Notes under the pieces: generated by a model | What the model was told of the DNA's origin: nothing | Databases searched by the model: none | What the model saw: only the letters and a program-made list of their open reading frames with translations | Source: JAYRWN01 sp041917975 | Lineage (GTDB): Bacteria > Bacteroidota > Bacteroidia > Chitinophagales > Saprospiraceae | NCBI GenBank assembly: GCA_041917975.1 | Contig: JAYRWN010000475.1 | Span: 1 to 64,000, forward strand | Direction: 5' to 3' | Length of the DNA stretch: 64,000 nucleotides | Part shown: in pieces, positions 1 through 9,182 of the stretch | Layout of the letters: each line of letters begins with the position of its first letter | Position numbering within the stretch: the stretch's first letter is position 1 | Made by a program: the position numbers and the translations under genes

Positions 1-399
1 AATGTGTTTAGAAATGGTTTGAAATTTTTTTTTCAGATCCGATACGGTAAGCACCAATTTCTTTTCAACAGCTTCACCATCGATAGTCAAGGTCCAGCGA
101 TCACTAACGAGTTCATTTGGTTCTGGAGGAATACCGTTATTACGCACAAAAAAGTATTCACCTGGTATAGTTTCAGAGTCTAACAGATGTGGAGGGGTTT
201 CCAGATTTAAGGGTCGATCCCCAAGTACTACTAATTTTGAGGATTTACCTGGAATTAAGGGGTCAGCAGTCCAGGAATCCAATAAGTCAAAGGGAAGACC
301 ATTTCGTAGCCATCGAAGGCCGGCGCTGGCCGTAAGAGCCTGAATAAAGGTGCGGCGCGATGTTATAAAATGTTCGACTTTATGATCAAAAGGTTGCAT
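1..399 (-). CDS. Sulfite-oxidase-like molybdopterin oxidoreductase, N-terminal part (cut by window edge)
   Basis: The reading frame is open from an ATG at 399 to the window edge, giving 133 codons. Near the N-terminus is a twin-arginine signal (residues SRRTFIQALTASAGL), so export to the periplasm with a folded cofactor is likely. After it come TPPHLLDS, EYFFVRNNGIPPEP and WTLTIDGEA, which resemble the start of the oxidoreductase molybdopterin-binding domain of the sulfite oxidase family. The cysteine that binds the molybdenum cofactor in this family would lie just beyond the window, so catalytic competence cannot be judged. The substrate is unknown; family members oxidise sulfite or act as YedY/MsrP-like reductases. 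It is divergent from the aminotransferase at 568. Confidence 0.72.
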   Translation of the reverse strand, partial: MQPFDHKVEHFITSRRTFIQALTASAGLRWLRNGLPFDLLDSWTADPLIPGKSSKLVVLGDRPLNLETPPHLLDSETIPGEYFFVRNNGIPPEPNELVSDRWTLTIDGEAVEKKLVLTVSDLKKKFQTISKHI

Positions 400-534
400 A
401 CGATCAGGGTTTGAAAAATTGTTAAACAAATAAAAATAATTGAATTCCTTGTTATTGATTTAACAATTACCATGCATTAGGTTAATCTGAAATGAAAATA
501 AGGGTAAACATGAAAGGACTATCTACAATAATCT

Positions 535-542
535 TAATTTTG
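535..542 (+). promoter_or_regulatory. Candidate -7 box for the aminotransferase operon
   Basis: The sequence TAATTTTG exactly matches the Bacteroidota sigma-A -7 consensus TAnnTTTG and lies 25 bases before the ATG at 568. I see no clear TTTG -33 element at the expected distance, so the call rests on the -7 box alone. Confidence 0.4.
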
Positions 543-567
543 CCCTGCAAATCAAATTAATGCCGGT

Positions 568-1788
568 ATGAAGGCTTCACAACGCGCCAATTCTATCCCC
601 GAATCGCCATTCAGAATGTTTCTGCCCTTTGCAGAAGCAGCACGGGCGCGTGGCTTGGATATTATTCATCTTAATATAGGTGATCCTGATTTGCCGGCAC
701 CAGTATCTGCCATTCATGTTTTTCGGCATTACAAAGCTGACCACCTGCCATATGCCTCCTCTTACGGCTTTGTTCAATTGCGCAAAGCATTTGTTGATGT
801 TCATTCACCTGATCATAATTTAAGTCCAGACGATGCCATCATCACCTGTGGAGCTTCCGAGGGCTTGTATATGACCATGTTAGGCTGCCTGGAAGCTGGG
901 GATGAGATGATCGTCTTTGAACCATTTTATGCGAATTACCGGGGTTTCGCCATGATGGCCGGAATAAACTTAGTTCCGATCACCACCAACATAGAGAATA
1001 ATTTTGCTCTACCCTCTACAAGTGAGTTAGAAAAAAAGATCACACCCCGCACCAAGGCAATTTTGATCACTAATCCCAGCAATCCTACCGGGCAGGTGTT
1101 TAGCTCGAGAGAGCTAACTGACTTAGCGAAGGTAGTTAAGAAGTATGGATTATTCCTTATCGCTGACGAGGTGTATGGCCCCTTTGCATACGATCTGCCT
1201 TACATTTCGGTTCTGAATATTCCAGGAATAGAAGATCATGCCATTGCGCTCAATTCAATTTCTAAACGATCTTCAAGTTGTGGTGCCCGCATTGGAGCAG
1301 TCATCTCCCGAAATAAGTCAGTCATTAACGCTGTCAGCCTCATGGCAAAGCTGCGTTTAAGTGTACCCTATTTAGAACAGTTTTATGCCGTAGAGGCATT
1401 ACATGACCCAGTTCATTTAGGTAATTTAAAAAGGCAATATGATCAACGTCGGACCTATGTTTATGACCGACTAAAAAAAATGCCGGGCGTCACAGCCTAT
1501 TTGCCACAAGGCGCATTCTATGGATTCACCTCGTTGCCTATTGACGATGATATGAAATTCTGTAAGTGGCTTTTAGAGTCCTTTAATTATAAAAACCATA
1601 CCATTATTTTGGCTCCCGGGTCGAGTTTTTATACAACTCCGGGACTAGGCAAACAGGAAGTGCGGTTGGCTTATGTACAACCCATGGAAAAACTAGCTTT
1701 AGCAATGGATTGCCTTGAAAATGCCCTGTCAGAATATCAGGCAACCGTGTTAAACAAAGAATTAGAACTGCAAGCTTTATCAAAGTGA
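568..1788 (+). CDS. Pyridoxal-phosphate aminotransferase, class I/II (aspartate aminotransferase-like)
   Basis: A 406-residue fold-type I aminotransferase of usual family length. Visible landmarks are the N-terminal LNIGDPDLPAP motif, the conserved NPSNPTGQVF loop, the IADEVYGPFAY segment with the PLP-ring aspartate, and the SISKRSSSCGARIG segment holding the lysine that forms the Schiff base and a downstream arginine. The enzyme transfers amino groups between an amino acid and a 2-oxo acid in the cytoplasm. The amino-donor specificity (aspartate, aromatic or other) cannot be read from sequence alone. Its last bases overlap the GTG start of the ArsC-like gene (GTGA), so the two are probably co-translated. 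Confidence 0.85.
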   Translation: MKASQRANSIPESPFRMFLPFAEAARARGLDIIHLNIGDPDLPAPVSAIHVFRHYKADHLPYASSYGFVQLRKAFVDVHSPDHNLSPDDAIITCGASEGLYMTMLGCLEAGDEMIVFEPFYANYRGFAMMAGINLVPITTNIENNFALPSTSELEKKITPRTKAILITNPSNPTGQVFSSRELTDLAKVVKKYGLFLIADEVYGPFAYDLPYISVLNIPGIEDHAIALNSISKRSSSCGARIGAVISRNKSVINAVSLMAKLRLSVPYLEQFYAVEALHDPVHLGNLKRQYDQRRTYVYDRLKKMPGVTAYLPQGAFYGFTSLPIDDDMKFCKWLLESFNYKNHTIILAPGSSFYTTPGLGKQEVRLAYVQPMEKLALAMDCLENALSEYQATVLNKELELQALSK

Positions 1789-2138
1789 ATCGACAGGAAA
1801 ATTTGGTTATCTGGCACAATCCTCGCTGCGCAAAGAGCCGTGAGACCCTCCAATTAATTCAGGCCCAAGGTTTTAAGGTTAAGGTACGCCTGTATCTTTC
1901 TGATCATCCAACATCATCTGAACTAACCAAAGTAGTAGAAGCTCTAAATACCTCAGCTGAAGCTTTGGTGCGTAAAGGAGAAGCTTTATTTAAAAGTTTG
2001 GATAACCTTCCCTCCTCTGAAAAAGAGTGGATCAATCTATTGGTAAAATATCCTATCCTAATCCAACGTCCTATTGTCTTAAATGGTCGTAAAGCAGCTA
2101 TCGGACGCCCACCTGAAAATATATTGAGTATCTTATAA
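1785..2138 (+). CDS. ArsC/Spx-family thioredoxin-fold protein (arsenate reductase-like)
   Basis: A 117-residue protein starting with GTG and overlapping the upstream stop by 3 bp. The N-terminus has WHNPRCAKSRETLQ, matching the ArsC-family NPxCxxSR signature with the redox-active cysteine. The C-terminal part has QRPIVLNGRKAAIGRPPENI, matching the conserved second arginine region. Classical members reduce arsenate using glutaredoxin or glutathione; YffB and Spx relatives do not. No arsenic-resistance genes (arsB, acr3, arsR) are nearby, so a true arsenate reductase role is unproven. The gene is followed by a hairpin terminator shared with dnaK. Confidence 0.8.
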   Translation: MNRQENLVIWHNPRCAKSRETLQLIQAQGFKVKVRLYLSDHPTSSELTKVVEALNTSAEALVRKGEALFKSLDNLPSSEKEWINLLVKYPILIQRPIVLNGRKAAIGRPPENILSIL

Positions 2139-2172
2139 TAAAAAAGCCGCTTCACGATGAAACGGCCTTTCT
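2139..2172. terminator. Bidirectional intrinsic terminator between the arsC-like gene and dnaK
   Basis: An imperfect hairpin pairs GCCG (2146-2149) with CGGC (2163-2166) and TTCA (2151-2154) with TGAA (2158-2161), with one C/A mismatch and a CGA loop. An A-run precedes it and a T-rich tract follows it, so it can act on both converging transcripts. Confidence 0.7.
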
Positions 2173-2190
2173 TGGTAATTACTTTTTATA

Positions 2191-4098
2191 CTATTTGACT
2201 TCTTCGAATTCTACATCAGTTACATCTTCCTTAGATTTGCCTGAACCCTCATTTGCAGCTCCATCCGGTCCCGGTTGAGTTGATCCACCCTGATTTTGCT
2301 GTGCGCTGTACAGGTCGGCACTCGCCGCTTGCCAAGCGTCATTTAGCGTCTGGGTGGCTTTATCTATGCGTGACAAATCTTGCACTTTGTGTGCTTCTTT
2401 GAGTTCGGCTACCGCATTTTCTATAGCCTGGCGTTTATCGCCTGGTATTTTATCCCCATACTCCTTAATCTGCTTTTCGGTTTGGAAAACCAGGCTGTCA
2501 GCAGCATTCAGTTTATCAACCCGTTCCCGAGTCTGTTTATCAGTTTCTGCATTTGCTGCAGCTTCATTTTTCATTTTTTCTATCTCATCTTTAGATAACC
2601 CAGTACTGGCTTCTATACGGATATTTTGTTTTTTGCCAGTACCTTTATCTGTAGCAGATACATGAAGTATACCATTGGCATCTATATCGAATACAACTTC
2701 CACTTGGGGCACTCCACGAGGTGCAGGGGGAATTCCATCCAGGATAAAGCGACCTACTGAACGGTTATCTCTGGCCATTGGACGCTCACCTTGCAATATG
2801 TGAATTTCTACGGAAGGTTGATTGTCGGAAGCGGTGGAATAAACTTTAGATTTTTTGGTTGGAATGGTGGAATTGGCTTCAATGACTACATCATAGACAC
2901 CGCCCATCGTTTCTATACCTAAGCTAAGTGGAGTGACATCTAATAAAAGGACATCTTGAATGTCACCGCTTAATACGCCACCTTGAATGGCTGCTCCTAC
3001 AGCAACTACTTCATCTGGATTTACACTTTTGTTTGGTTTTTTACCAAAAAACTCTTCTACAGCTTGTTGAATTCTGGGGATTCTGGTTGAACCACCCACC
3101 AAAATGATTTCATCAATGTCTGACTTGTTTACCCCGGCATCCCGAATGGCATCTTCACAAGGCTTTAAGGTCCTTTTGACCAATGAATCCGCCAATTGCT
3201 CAAATTTGGCACGAGTAAGCCGCAGCTCTAAGTGTTTGGGAATTCCATTTACTGCGGTAATATACGGTAAGGTAATGGTCGTTTCTGTACTGGATGATAG
3301 CTCGACTTTAGCCCTTTCAGCAGCATCCTTAAGACGCTGCAATGCCATAGGATCCTTGCGCAGATCAAAGCCTTCATTACTTCTGAATTCGTCAGCCATC
3401 CAATCTATGATCGTCTGATCAAAGTCGTCCCCGCCGAGATGTGTATCACCATTGGTGGATTTCACTTCAAATACGCCTTCACCTAACTCCAAAATAGAGA
3501 TATCGAACGTCCCTCCTCCTAGGTCATAAACAGCGATGGTCATATCCTTGTGCTTCTTATCAAGACCGTATGCTAATGCAGCCGCTGTTGGTTCGTTGAT
3601 GATCCGTCTCACATTCAATCCAGCTATTTCACCAGCCTCTTTAGTGGCCTGGCGCTGAGAGTCATTAAAATAAGCTGGTACCGTAATTACGGCTTCTTTC
3701 ACTTCCTGGCCTAAAAAATCTTCGGCCACCTTTTTCATCTTTTGGAGCACCATGGCAGAAATCTCTTGTGCCGAATATTGTCGGCCATCTATTTCTACGC
3801 GTATAGTGTCGTTGGCACCTTTTACGGTTTTGTAGGTTGCTCGCGAAGATTCTGTTGTTACTTCTGAAAAGCGGTGCCCCATAAAACGTTTAATAGATGA
3901 TATAGTACGGGTCGGATTTGTAATAGCTTGACGTTTGGCCGGATCTCCAATTTTGCGTTCCCCGTTGTCCATAAAAGCAACAACTGAGGGCGTTGTGCGC
4001 CTGCCTTCATCATTAGCTATAACCACCGGTTCGTTCCCCTCCATGACAGCCACGCATGAATTTGTGGTCCCTAAGTCTATACCTATTATTTTACTCAT
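2191..4098 (-). CDS. dnaK: Molecular chaperone DnaK (Hsp70)
   Basis: A 635-residue Hsp70. The nucleotide-binding domain opens with [14 protein letters not shown] and carries [13 protein letters not shown] and the [13 protein letters not shown] loop. The substrate-binding domain has [14 protein letters not shown] and ends in the acidic tail [11 protein letters not shown] typical of bacterial DnaK. It binds exposed hydrophobic peptides in an ATP-driven cycle with DnaJ and GrpE, neither of which lies in this window. The gene stands alone between a shared terminator and the divergent panB. Its upstream region holds a palindrome and repeated TGTCA words (4137-4230), but no CIRCE element was found. 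Confidence 0.98.
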   Translation of the reverse strand: MSKIIGIDLGTTNSCVAVMEGNEPVVIANDEGRRTTPSVVAFMDNGERKIGDPAKRQAITNPTRTISSIKRFMGHRFSEVTTESSRATYKTVKGANDTIRVEIDGRQYSAQEISAMVLQKMKKVAEDFLGQEVKEAVITVPAYFNDSQRQATKEAGEIAGLNVRRIINEPTAAALAYGLDKKHKDMTIAVYDLGGGTFDISILELGEGVFEVKSTNGDTHLGGDDFDQTIIDWMADEFRSNEGFDLRKDPMALQRLKDAAERAKVELSSSTETTITLPYITAVNGIPKHLELRLTRAKFEQLADSLVKRTLKPCEDAIRDAGVNKSDIDEIILVGGSTRIPRIQQAVEEFFGKKPNKSVNPDEVVAVGAAIQGGVLSGDIQDVLLLDVTPLSLGIETMGGVYDVVIEANSTIPTKKSKVYSTASDNQPSVEIHILQGERPMARDNRSVGRFILDGIPPAPRGVPQVEVVFDIDANGILHVSATDKGTGKKQNIRIEASTGLSKDEIEKMKNEAAANAETDKQTRERVDKLNAADSLVFQTEKQIKEYGDKIPGDKRQAIENAVAELKEAHKVQDLSRIDKATQTLNDAWQAASADLYSAQQNQGGSTQPGPDGAANEGSGKSKEDVTDVEFEEVK

Positions 4099-4336
4099 TG
4101 TCCATGTATTTTATCCATAGTTCTTTCCAATATATGTGCCATATGGCATTTATGTCGGAATTGCAGTTTTTAACCCTGATTTTTATGTCAAAAGAGTAAA
4201 AACCTCCTGTCAAAACGTCATAGCCTGTCATATTTTTTACTCAACTAACCAAAGAGGTACTACGCACTCAATTGTAGATTTATCTCATTAACCTTCAAAC
4301 AATTTTTCTATTTTTCGGCTTTCAAGCTAAATAGTG
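4099..4336. promoter_or_regulatory. dnaK/panB divergent intergenic region with palindrome and TGTCA repeats
   Basis: This 238-base region separates the two divergent starts. It holds a perfect 12-base palindrome TGCCATATGGCA at 4137-4148, 39 bases ahead of dnaK. Direct TGTCA words occur at 4186-4190, 4208-4212 and 4226-4230, with a related CGTCA at 4216-4220. These could be operator sites for heat-shock control, but I know of no described element that matches them. A degenerate -7-like TATATTGG is seen on the minus strand. Confidence 0.3.
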
Positions 4337-5152
4337 ATGTCCATACATAAACAAGTAAAAAGAGTTACGACCCATACGCTTCGCGAAATGAAGAAAAAAG
4401 GGGAAAAAATAGCTATGCTTACTGCATACGATTATTCCCTGGCCAAGCTGGTTGACGATGGCAATATTGATATCATTCTGGTGGGTGACTCTGCATCTAA
4501 TGTCATGGCCGGTTACGAAACTACCCTGCCCATAACCGTAGATCATATGATCTATCACGCTCAGTCCGTCGTTAGAGCGGTTAAAAGAGCTTTGGTGGTG
4601 GTGGATTTACCTTTTGGTTCATACCAAGGTAATTGGCGGGAAGCCCTAAAGAATGCCATCCGTATCATGAAGGAAAGTGGAGCTCATGCCATCAAAATGG
4701 AAGGCGGCGCAGAGATTAAAGAATCCATCATTAAAATTTTAACAGCGGGCGTCCCTGTCATGGGTCATCTTGGTCTAACCCCACAGTCCATTTACAAATT
4801 CGGTACTTATACTGTAAGAGCAGAAGAAGCTGAGGAGGCAACAAAATTACGAGAAGATGCCAAACTCCTGGATGAACTAGGTTGTTTCGGAATTGTGTTG
4901 GAAAAAATTCCTTCTTCTCTCGCTGCTGATGTTACCATATCGGTTCAATGCCCCACCATTGGCATAGGGGCCGGGTCGGGAACGGATGGTCAGGTCTTGG
5001 TTCTCCATGACATGTTAGGAGTGACAATGGATTTTTCTCCTCGCTTTTTGCGACGTTATTTAAATCTGGCAGATTCAATTAAAAATGCAGTCAACCAATA
5101 CGTTAATGATGTCAAGGAAGGAACTTTCCCGAATGCGGCTGAGTCTTATTAA
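4337..5152 (+). CDS. panB: 3-methyl-2-oxobutanoate hydroxymethyltransferase
   Basis: PanB transfers a hydroxymethyl group from 5,10-methylene-tetrahydrofolate to 2-oxoisovalerate, giving ketopantoate for pantothenate and CoA synthesis. Family landmarks are [14 protein letters not shown], the metal-binding [43 protein letters not shown] and [15 protein letters not shown]. Length (271 residues) fits the family. A GTG lies directly before the chosen ATG, so the start could be one codon earlier at 4334. No other pantothenate gene is adjacent; mltG follows after 20 bp. Confidence 0.96.
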   Translation: MSIHKQVKRVTTHTLREMKKKGEKIAMLTAYDYSLAKLVDDGNIDIILVGDSASNVMAGYETTLPITVDHMIYHAQSVVRAVKRALVVVDLPFGSYQGNWREALKNAIRIMKESGAHAIKMEGGAEIKESIIKILTAGVPVMGHLGLTPQSIYKFGTYTVRAEEAEEATKLREDAKLLDELGCFGIVLEKIPSSLAADVTISVQCPTIGIGAGSGTDGQVLVLHDMLGVTMDFSPRFLRRYLNLADSIKNAVNQYVNDVKEGTFPNAAESY

Positions 5153-5172
5153 TCAAACAAGCCTAACATGAG

Positions 5173-6213
5173 ATGTCTTTAAAATTGGTCAAAAAACTTG
5201 CTTTGATATTCGGATTAATGCTAGCTGGCGCCTTAGTCAGCGGCATTTACATGTATTCGCTTATTTATGCTCCCAATGTAAAAACAGGACAAAAGGATTA
5301 CATCATTTATATACCTACCGGCTCCGGTTTTGAAATAATTTTGGATACCCTGCAACGGAGAGAATTATTAAAAAATTATGCCTCCTTCAATCGGTTGGCC
5401 CAAAGCATGAAATATAAACAAAATGTAAAACCAGGCCGCTATTTACTTAAAGCAAACATGAGCAACCGCCAACTGATTGCTCATTTAAGATCCGGTGCTC
5501 AGGAACCCGTCAAACTCACCTTTAGTACCATGCGTACCATTGATGAGTTGGCCGAAAAAGTGTCTCTGGTGCTGGAACCTGAAAAATCGGAATTTTTGTC
5601 CTCCTTTAAAGATGAATCAGTACTCGAAAAATTAGGATACAGTCGGCATAACATTTTGACTTTGTTTGTACCCAACACATATGAGTTTCTTTGGAACACG
5701 AACGTTGAGCAATTTATAGAACGTATGCGAAAAGAACATGATAGATTTTGGTCCAAAGAAAATCGCCTGGAAAAAATTAAAGCATTTGACTTGACGCCGT
5801 CGGAGGTCTATATCCTAGCTTCCATTGTGGAAAAAGAAAGTGCCAATGATGGTGAAAAACCTCGAATAGCAGGAGTTTACTTAAATAGGCTGCGACAAAA
5901 TATTAAATTACAAGCGGATCCAACTGTTGTCTTTGCCACCGGTAATTTTAATCTTAATCGAATTTTGTATCAGCACCTTTCTTATGACTCACCATACAAT
6001 ACTTACATATATGCAGGACTGCCGCCAGGGCCAATTTGTATGCCATCAATAGCCAGCTTGCATGCCGTTATTGATGCTGAACAACATGATTATTTGTTTT
6101 TCTGTGCCCGTCCAGATAATTCGGGCCTGCACGCTTTCGCCAAAACGCTATCCGGCCATAATGAAAATGCCCGCAGGTTTCATGCCTGGCTGAATAAAAA
6201 CGACATTAAATAA
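5173..6213 (+). CDS. mltG: Endolytic transglycosylase MltG (YceG-like)
   Basis: A 346-residue inner-membrane protein with one N-terminal transmembrane helix (about residues 8-32, ALIFGLMLAGALVSGIYMY) and a periplasmic YceG domain. The catalytic region ILASIVEKESANDGEKPRIA contains the family glutamate, followed by GVYLNRL, LQADPTVVFA and SPYNTYIYAGLPPGPICMPS. MltG cuts nascent peptidoglycan strands within the chain and is thought to act as a terminator of glycan polymerisation. It is 20 bp downstream of panB and probably shares its transcript. It converges with the lipoprotein gene with only 4 bp between stops. Confidence 0.93.
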   Translation: MSLKLVKKLALIFGLMLAGALVSGIYMYSLIYAPNVKTGQKDYIIYIPTGSGFEIILDTLQRRELLKNYASFNRLAQSMKYKQNVKPGRYLLKANMSNRQLIAHLRSGAQEPVKLTFSTMRTIDELAEKVSLVLEPEKSEFLSSFKDESVLEKLGYSRHNILTLFVPNTYEFLWNTNVEQFIERMRKEHDRFWSKENRLEKIKAFDLTPSEVYILASIVEKESANDGEKPRIAGVYLNRLRQNIKLQADPTVVFATGNFNLNRILYQHLSYDSPYNTYIYAGLPPGPICMPSIASLHAVIDAEQHDYLFFCARPDNSGLHAFAKTLSGHNENARRFHAWLNKNDIK

Positions 6214-6217
6214 CTTA

Positions 6218-6748
6218 TTATTGATAAATACGGCGTGGCTGTGAATGACGCCGGACCAAAAATAATTGAGTGTTTTGATTGCCAAATCTTTCGGTTCCGG
6301 ACCATACCATGGAGTTATCTTTTTTCCGCACTTTCCAATAACTTTCACGATCATCACGGATGGATGGAATAAGATGAAGCATTCCTGCATCATCTATAGT
6401 CCAATCCCCATTGGTGGTTTGATGCTCAAAAACACCACCGGCATAGGTGTTATCTTCATTAAAACGAATCCATTTACCCTCCAGGTCACTGGCTAAAACC
6501 GAACCATGCATACCCTTTGAATATTCCCACATCTCAGTAGTCAAATAAGACTTCCAGGTTTTGTCTTTTGGTTTAGCTAAGGTGATTTCTTCCGCAAAAT
6601 CTTCAGTAATCGATTTTGAGGTCGTATCCGGAGATACGATTGAACTTTGACCACTAGAAGCTGCTACATCAGTAGTGGAAGCTTTATCCTGTTTACAAGC
6701 TAATATTATGCTGGTCAACAATATTAACTGAATGCCACTTTTTAACAT
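6218..6748 (-). CDS. Predicted lipoprotein, unknown function
   Basis: A 176-residue protein with a lipoprotein signal peptide; the lipobox LTSIILAC places the acylated cysteine at about residue 18. A Ser/Thr-rich linker follows. The mature part has GKWIRFNEDNTYAGGVFEHQ, TTNGDWTIDDAGMLHLIPS and SMVWSGTERFG, a pattern seen in small lipocalin-like or beta-barrel 'new structure' domains in which a Trp-containing strand is followed by a turn and a threshold string. I do not recognise a named family. It probably sits in the outer membrane or periplasm. Confidence 0.7.
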   Translation of the reverse strand: MLKSGIQLILLTSIILACKQDKASTTDVAASSGQSSIVSPDTTSKSITEDFAEEITLAKPKDKTWKSYLTTEMWEYSKGMHGSVLASDLEGKWIRFNEDNTYAGGVFEHQTTNGDWTIDDAGMLHLIPSIRDDRESYWKVRKKDNSMVWSGTERFGNQNTQLFLVRRHSQPRRIYQ

Positions 6749-6882
6749 TTGCGCATTTTTATGTGCTGCAAAAATATAATCTTTGAATTAATACCAGAAA
6801 TTATATCTGTAATTAGCTGGCCATTGCGTAAGTCCATTGAATTTCTTATCCTTGTAAAGGGGATAACTCTACCATAAAATAT

Positions 6883-8223
6883 ATGTTGCATCAACTTCAA
6901 AATTGGCTAGAAAAAGAAATACCCCAGTATAAGAAATGCACCTACCTCCTAGCAATCAGCGGTGGTGTAGACAGCATGACCCTCATGCATTTATTTGAAA
7001 AACTCAAATTAAATTATCAGGTTGCCCACGTAAATTATCAGCTGCGGAACACATCAGCCCAGGACGAAGAACTTGTCCGGCAAGTTTGTCAACAATGGGG
7101 AAAGCCCTTTCACTCGCGACGGGTGGACACCTTGGCTCTTAAAAAGAAATCAAAACTTTCAACCCAGGAGTTAGCCAGGCAAGTGCGCTACAGCTGGTTT
7201 AGTGAATTAGCTGAACTTCTACATATAGAATACGTGGTCACAGCGCACCATCAAAATGATCATATCGAAACTTTTTTCATCAATCTGTTGCGCAATTCAG
7301 GCTTGAGCGGGTTGATAGGCATTTCATCATTGCGGGGTAAAGTTATTCGTCCCCTGCTGGAGTTTACCAAAGATGATCTCCTGGATTATGCCAAATATCA
7401 TAAGTTGGAGCATACCGAAGACCTAACTAATTACACGAATCAATACTTTCGTAATCGAGTCCGTAATCAAATCCTACCAGCGTTAAACCGCGTCAACCCT
7501 CAGGCATTGCGGCTGATTACCGAAAGCATCAAAACCCTCCGTGAAGACTACCTGTTGTATGAGGAAATATTGTCTTTCTGGTTAGAACGCCTAACCATAA
7601 ATAAACAACCTCTGGTTCTGAATCTGGAACCACTGAGGTCCTTAAAGCAGAGTGAAACTTTACTATTTAAGCTGTTGCAGCCCTATGGAGTGAAAATTTC
7701 TCATTGCAGGAGTATTATTATTGCATTTCAAGGTAATCACAGCGGAAAAAAATTTCCAACAAGGGACTTCAACCTCATTTTGGACCGACATTCACTACGA
7801 ATATTGCCCTTGGATAAAACTGAAGTCCTTCTCGAACAACCTGTCCCCATCCTACCATGCCGAGTGGAGTTTCCGGACCAAAGCGTGGATTTTTCATTAC
7901 TTCCATATATTAGGGACCAACCTATACCATCCACTGATTTATATGTGGATGCCGCTACACTGCGTGCCCCTCTTACCTTACGATATTATCGTCCGGGCGA
8001 CCGTTTTAGCCCCTTGGGGATGGGCGGCAAAACACAGAAAATTCAAGATTTCCTCACAAATCGAAAAGTGTCCATTGACTGGAAACTAAAAACGTTATTA
8101 TTAACCCATGATAACAAGGTTATTGCCGTCATACCATACCGGATTGATGAAGAATATAAAATCACCCCACAGACCAAGAGGATGATATGTATCCAATGGA
8201 CTCCATTAAATGCTAAATATTAA
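6883..8223 (+). CDS. tilS: tRNA(Ile)-lysidine synthetase
   Basis: TilS attaches lysine to C34 of the CAU-anticodon tRNA-Ile so that it reads AUA instead of AUG. The ATP-pyrophosphatase loop LLAISGGVDSMTLMHLF is near residue 22-38, followed by VAHVNYQLR, VTAHHQNDHIETFFINLLR and TEDLTNYTNQYFRNRVRNQILP. The C-terminal substrate-binding domain has YYRPGDRFSPLGMGGKTQKI. Length (446 residues) fits the two-domain form. It is divergent from the lipoprotein at 6748, with no other gene on its transcript. Confidence 0.96.
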   Translation: MLHQLQNWLEKEIPQYKKCTYLLAISGGVDSMTLMHLFEKLKLNYQVAHVNYQLRNTSAQDEELVRQVCQQWGKPFHSRRVDTLALKKKSKLSTQELARQVRYSWFSELAELLHIEYVVTAHHQNDHIETFFINLLRNSGLSGLIGISSLRGKVIRPLLEFTKDDLLDYAKYHKLEHTEDLTNYTNQYFRNRVRNQILPALNRVNPQALRLITESIKTLREDYLLYEEILSFWLERLTINKQPLVLNLEPLRSLKQSETLLFKLLQPYGVKISHCRSIIIAFQGNHSGKKFPTRDFNLILDRHSLRILPLDKTEVLLEQPVPILPCRVEFPDQSVDFSLLPYIRDQPIPSTDLYVDAATLRAPLTLRYYRPGDRFSPLGMGGKTQKIQDFLTNRKVSIDWKLKTLLLTHDNKVIAVIPYRIDEEYKITPQTKRMICIQWTPLNAKY

Positions 8224-8258
8224 TTTTTAATACATGTAAAGGAAATCTTGTCGCCTTA

Positions 8259-9128
8259 CTAGTTTTTCTCACCCGATTTAGGGGGTGTGGCCATAGCCTG
8301 AATATCTAACTTTGGGAGATGCTCCCAGAACCCATTTTTTAAGGAAAAAGCTTCATAGGTGCCGTCCGGAATAGGTCCGGGCAACCCGCTTTGGGGTGAT
8401 TCAATTAAATGATCGAACACCACTAAATTTATTTCCGGATCAAAGTTAAATCGTATGGTAGCTTCAGCTGCAAATTCAACAGAAAATCGCCCAAGTAACG
8501 CATCACCAATTTTTATACATGCCGGCGTAAATGTGACTGTATAATCATTATTTATTCTCATCACATCCATAAATTTCCGCCGGACCGAGTAGGTATGAGA
8601 ATCGTATCCAAACATCAAAAAATGTGTAACACCTTTATGTATGAAGGGTACAATATTATAATAAACGCCTCCGTACCAACTCTTGGCTGTAGTTGAATGC
8701 TCACTCATGGGTTCCATCTGAAAAGATCGATCGATAAGTGGCACCATTTTAAGGTCAGAGGAGGCAAATTGTATCGCCCCATAATATCTGTAATCTCCTC
8801 GGCTCACTTCTAATTGCCAGGTAAATACCCGAAAACTGGAGTCAGGAGGGTAAAGGATGGAAATGTTCTGAAATTCGAGAAAAGGATAATAAAAACTATT
8901 AGGAACTTTGAGAGTTTCGGTTAGTTTTCGGATAAAACGTTCACAAGCTGCAAACCGATTTTCAGCGATATCTTCGTAGAGAATTGAATGCGCCAAAACC
9001 TTTAATGTATCTTCTTTAGCGATAATTGTTCTCATCCCTGTCGTATCAATCTGGCCTATCCCCGGCCAGACCGATGCCACAGATATCATAGCTATGAGGA
9101 CAAATTTATAATCTAATTCCAATTCCAA
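8259..9128 (-). CDS. Secreted or membrane-anchored protein of unknown function
   Basis: A 289-residue protein; the frame upstream is closed by a stop just before a TTG at 9126-9128, so the start is TTG or an ATG 13 codons later. The N-terminus (FVLIAMISVASVWPGIGQ) is hydrophobic and looks like a signal peptide, although the acidic residues ahead of it are unusual and favour the later start. Features include ENRFAACERFIRKLTETL, NISILYPPDSSFRVFTWQLE and KSWYGGVYYNIVPF. I recall similar uncharacterised proteins in Bacteroidota, but cannot assign a function. It lies 49 bp downstream of mdh on the same strand. Confidence 0.68.
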   Translation of the reverse strand: MELELDYKFVLIAMISVASVWPGIGQIDTTGMRTIIAKEDTLKVLAHSILYEDIAENRFAACERFIRKLTETLKVPNSFYYPFLEFQNISILYPPDSSFRVFTWQLEVSRGDYRYYGAIQFASSDLKMVPLIDRSFQMEPMSEHSTTAKSWYGGVYYNIVPFIHKGVTHFLMFGYDSHTYSVRRKFMDVMRINNDYTVTFTPACIKIGDALLGRFSVEFAAEATIRFNFDPEINLVVFDHLIESPQSGLPGPIPDGTYEAFSLKNGFWEHLPKLDIQAMATPPKSGEKN

Positions 9129-9159
9129 TTTTTAAGATGGAAACGCACTTTTGCTACTT

Positions 9160-9182
9160 AAAAGTATTAAGGGCTCCTTAAA
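9160..9182 (-). terminator. Weak hairpin at the mdh stop codon
   Basis: TTAAGG (9167-9172) pairs with CCTTAA (9176-9181) around a GCT loop. On the minus strand it overlaps the mdh stop codon and is followed by TACTTTT. The short stem makes it a weak terminator at best. Confidence 0.35.

Noticed and set aside
1785..2138. Arsenic-resistance operon
   Set aside because: No arsR, arsB or acr3 neighbour; only the ArsC/Spx-like fold protein is present.
4099..4336. CIRCE element upstream of dnaK
   Set aside because: The known TTAGCACTC-N9-GAGTGCTAA pattern is not present; only unrelated palindromes occur.
7721..8089. Open frame inside tilS in another frame
   Set aside because: It overlaps the conserved TilS C-terminal domain and has no recognisable family features.
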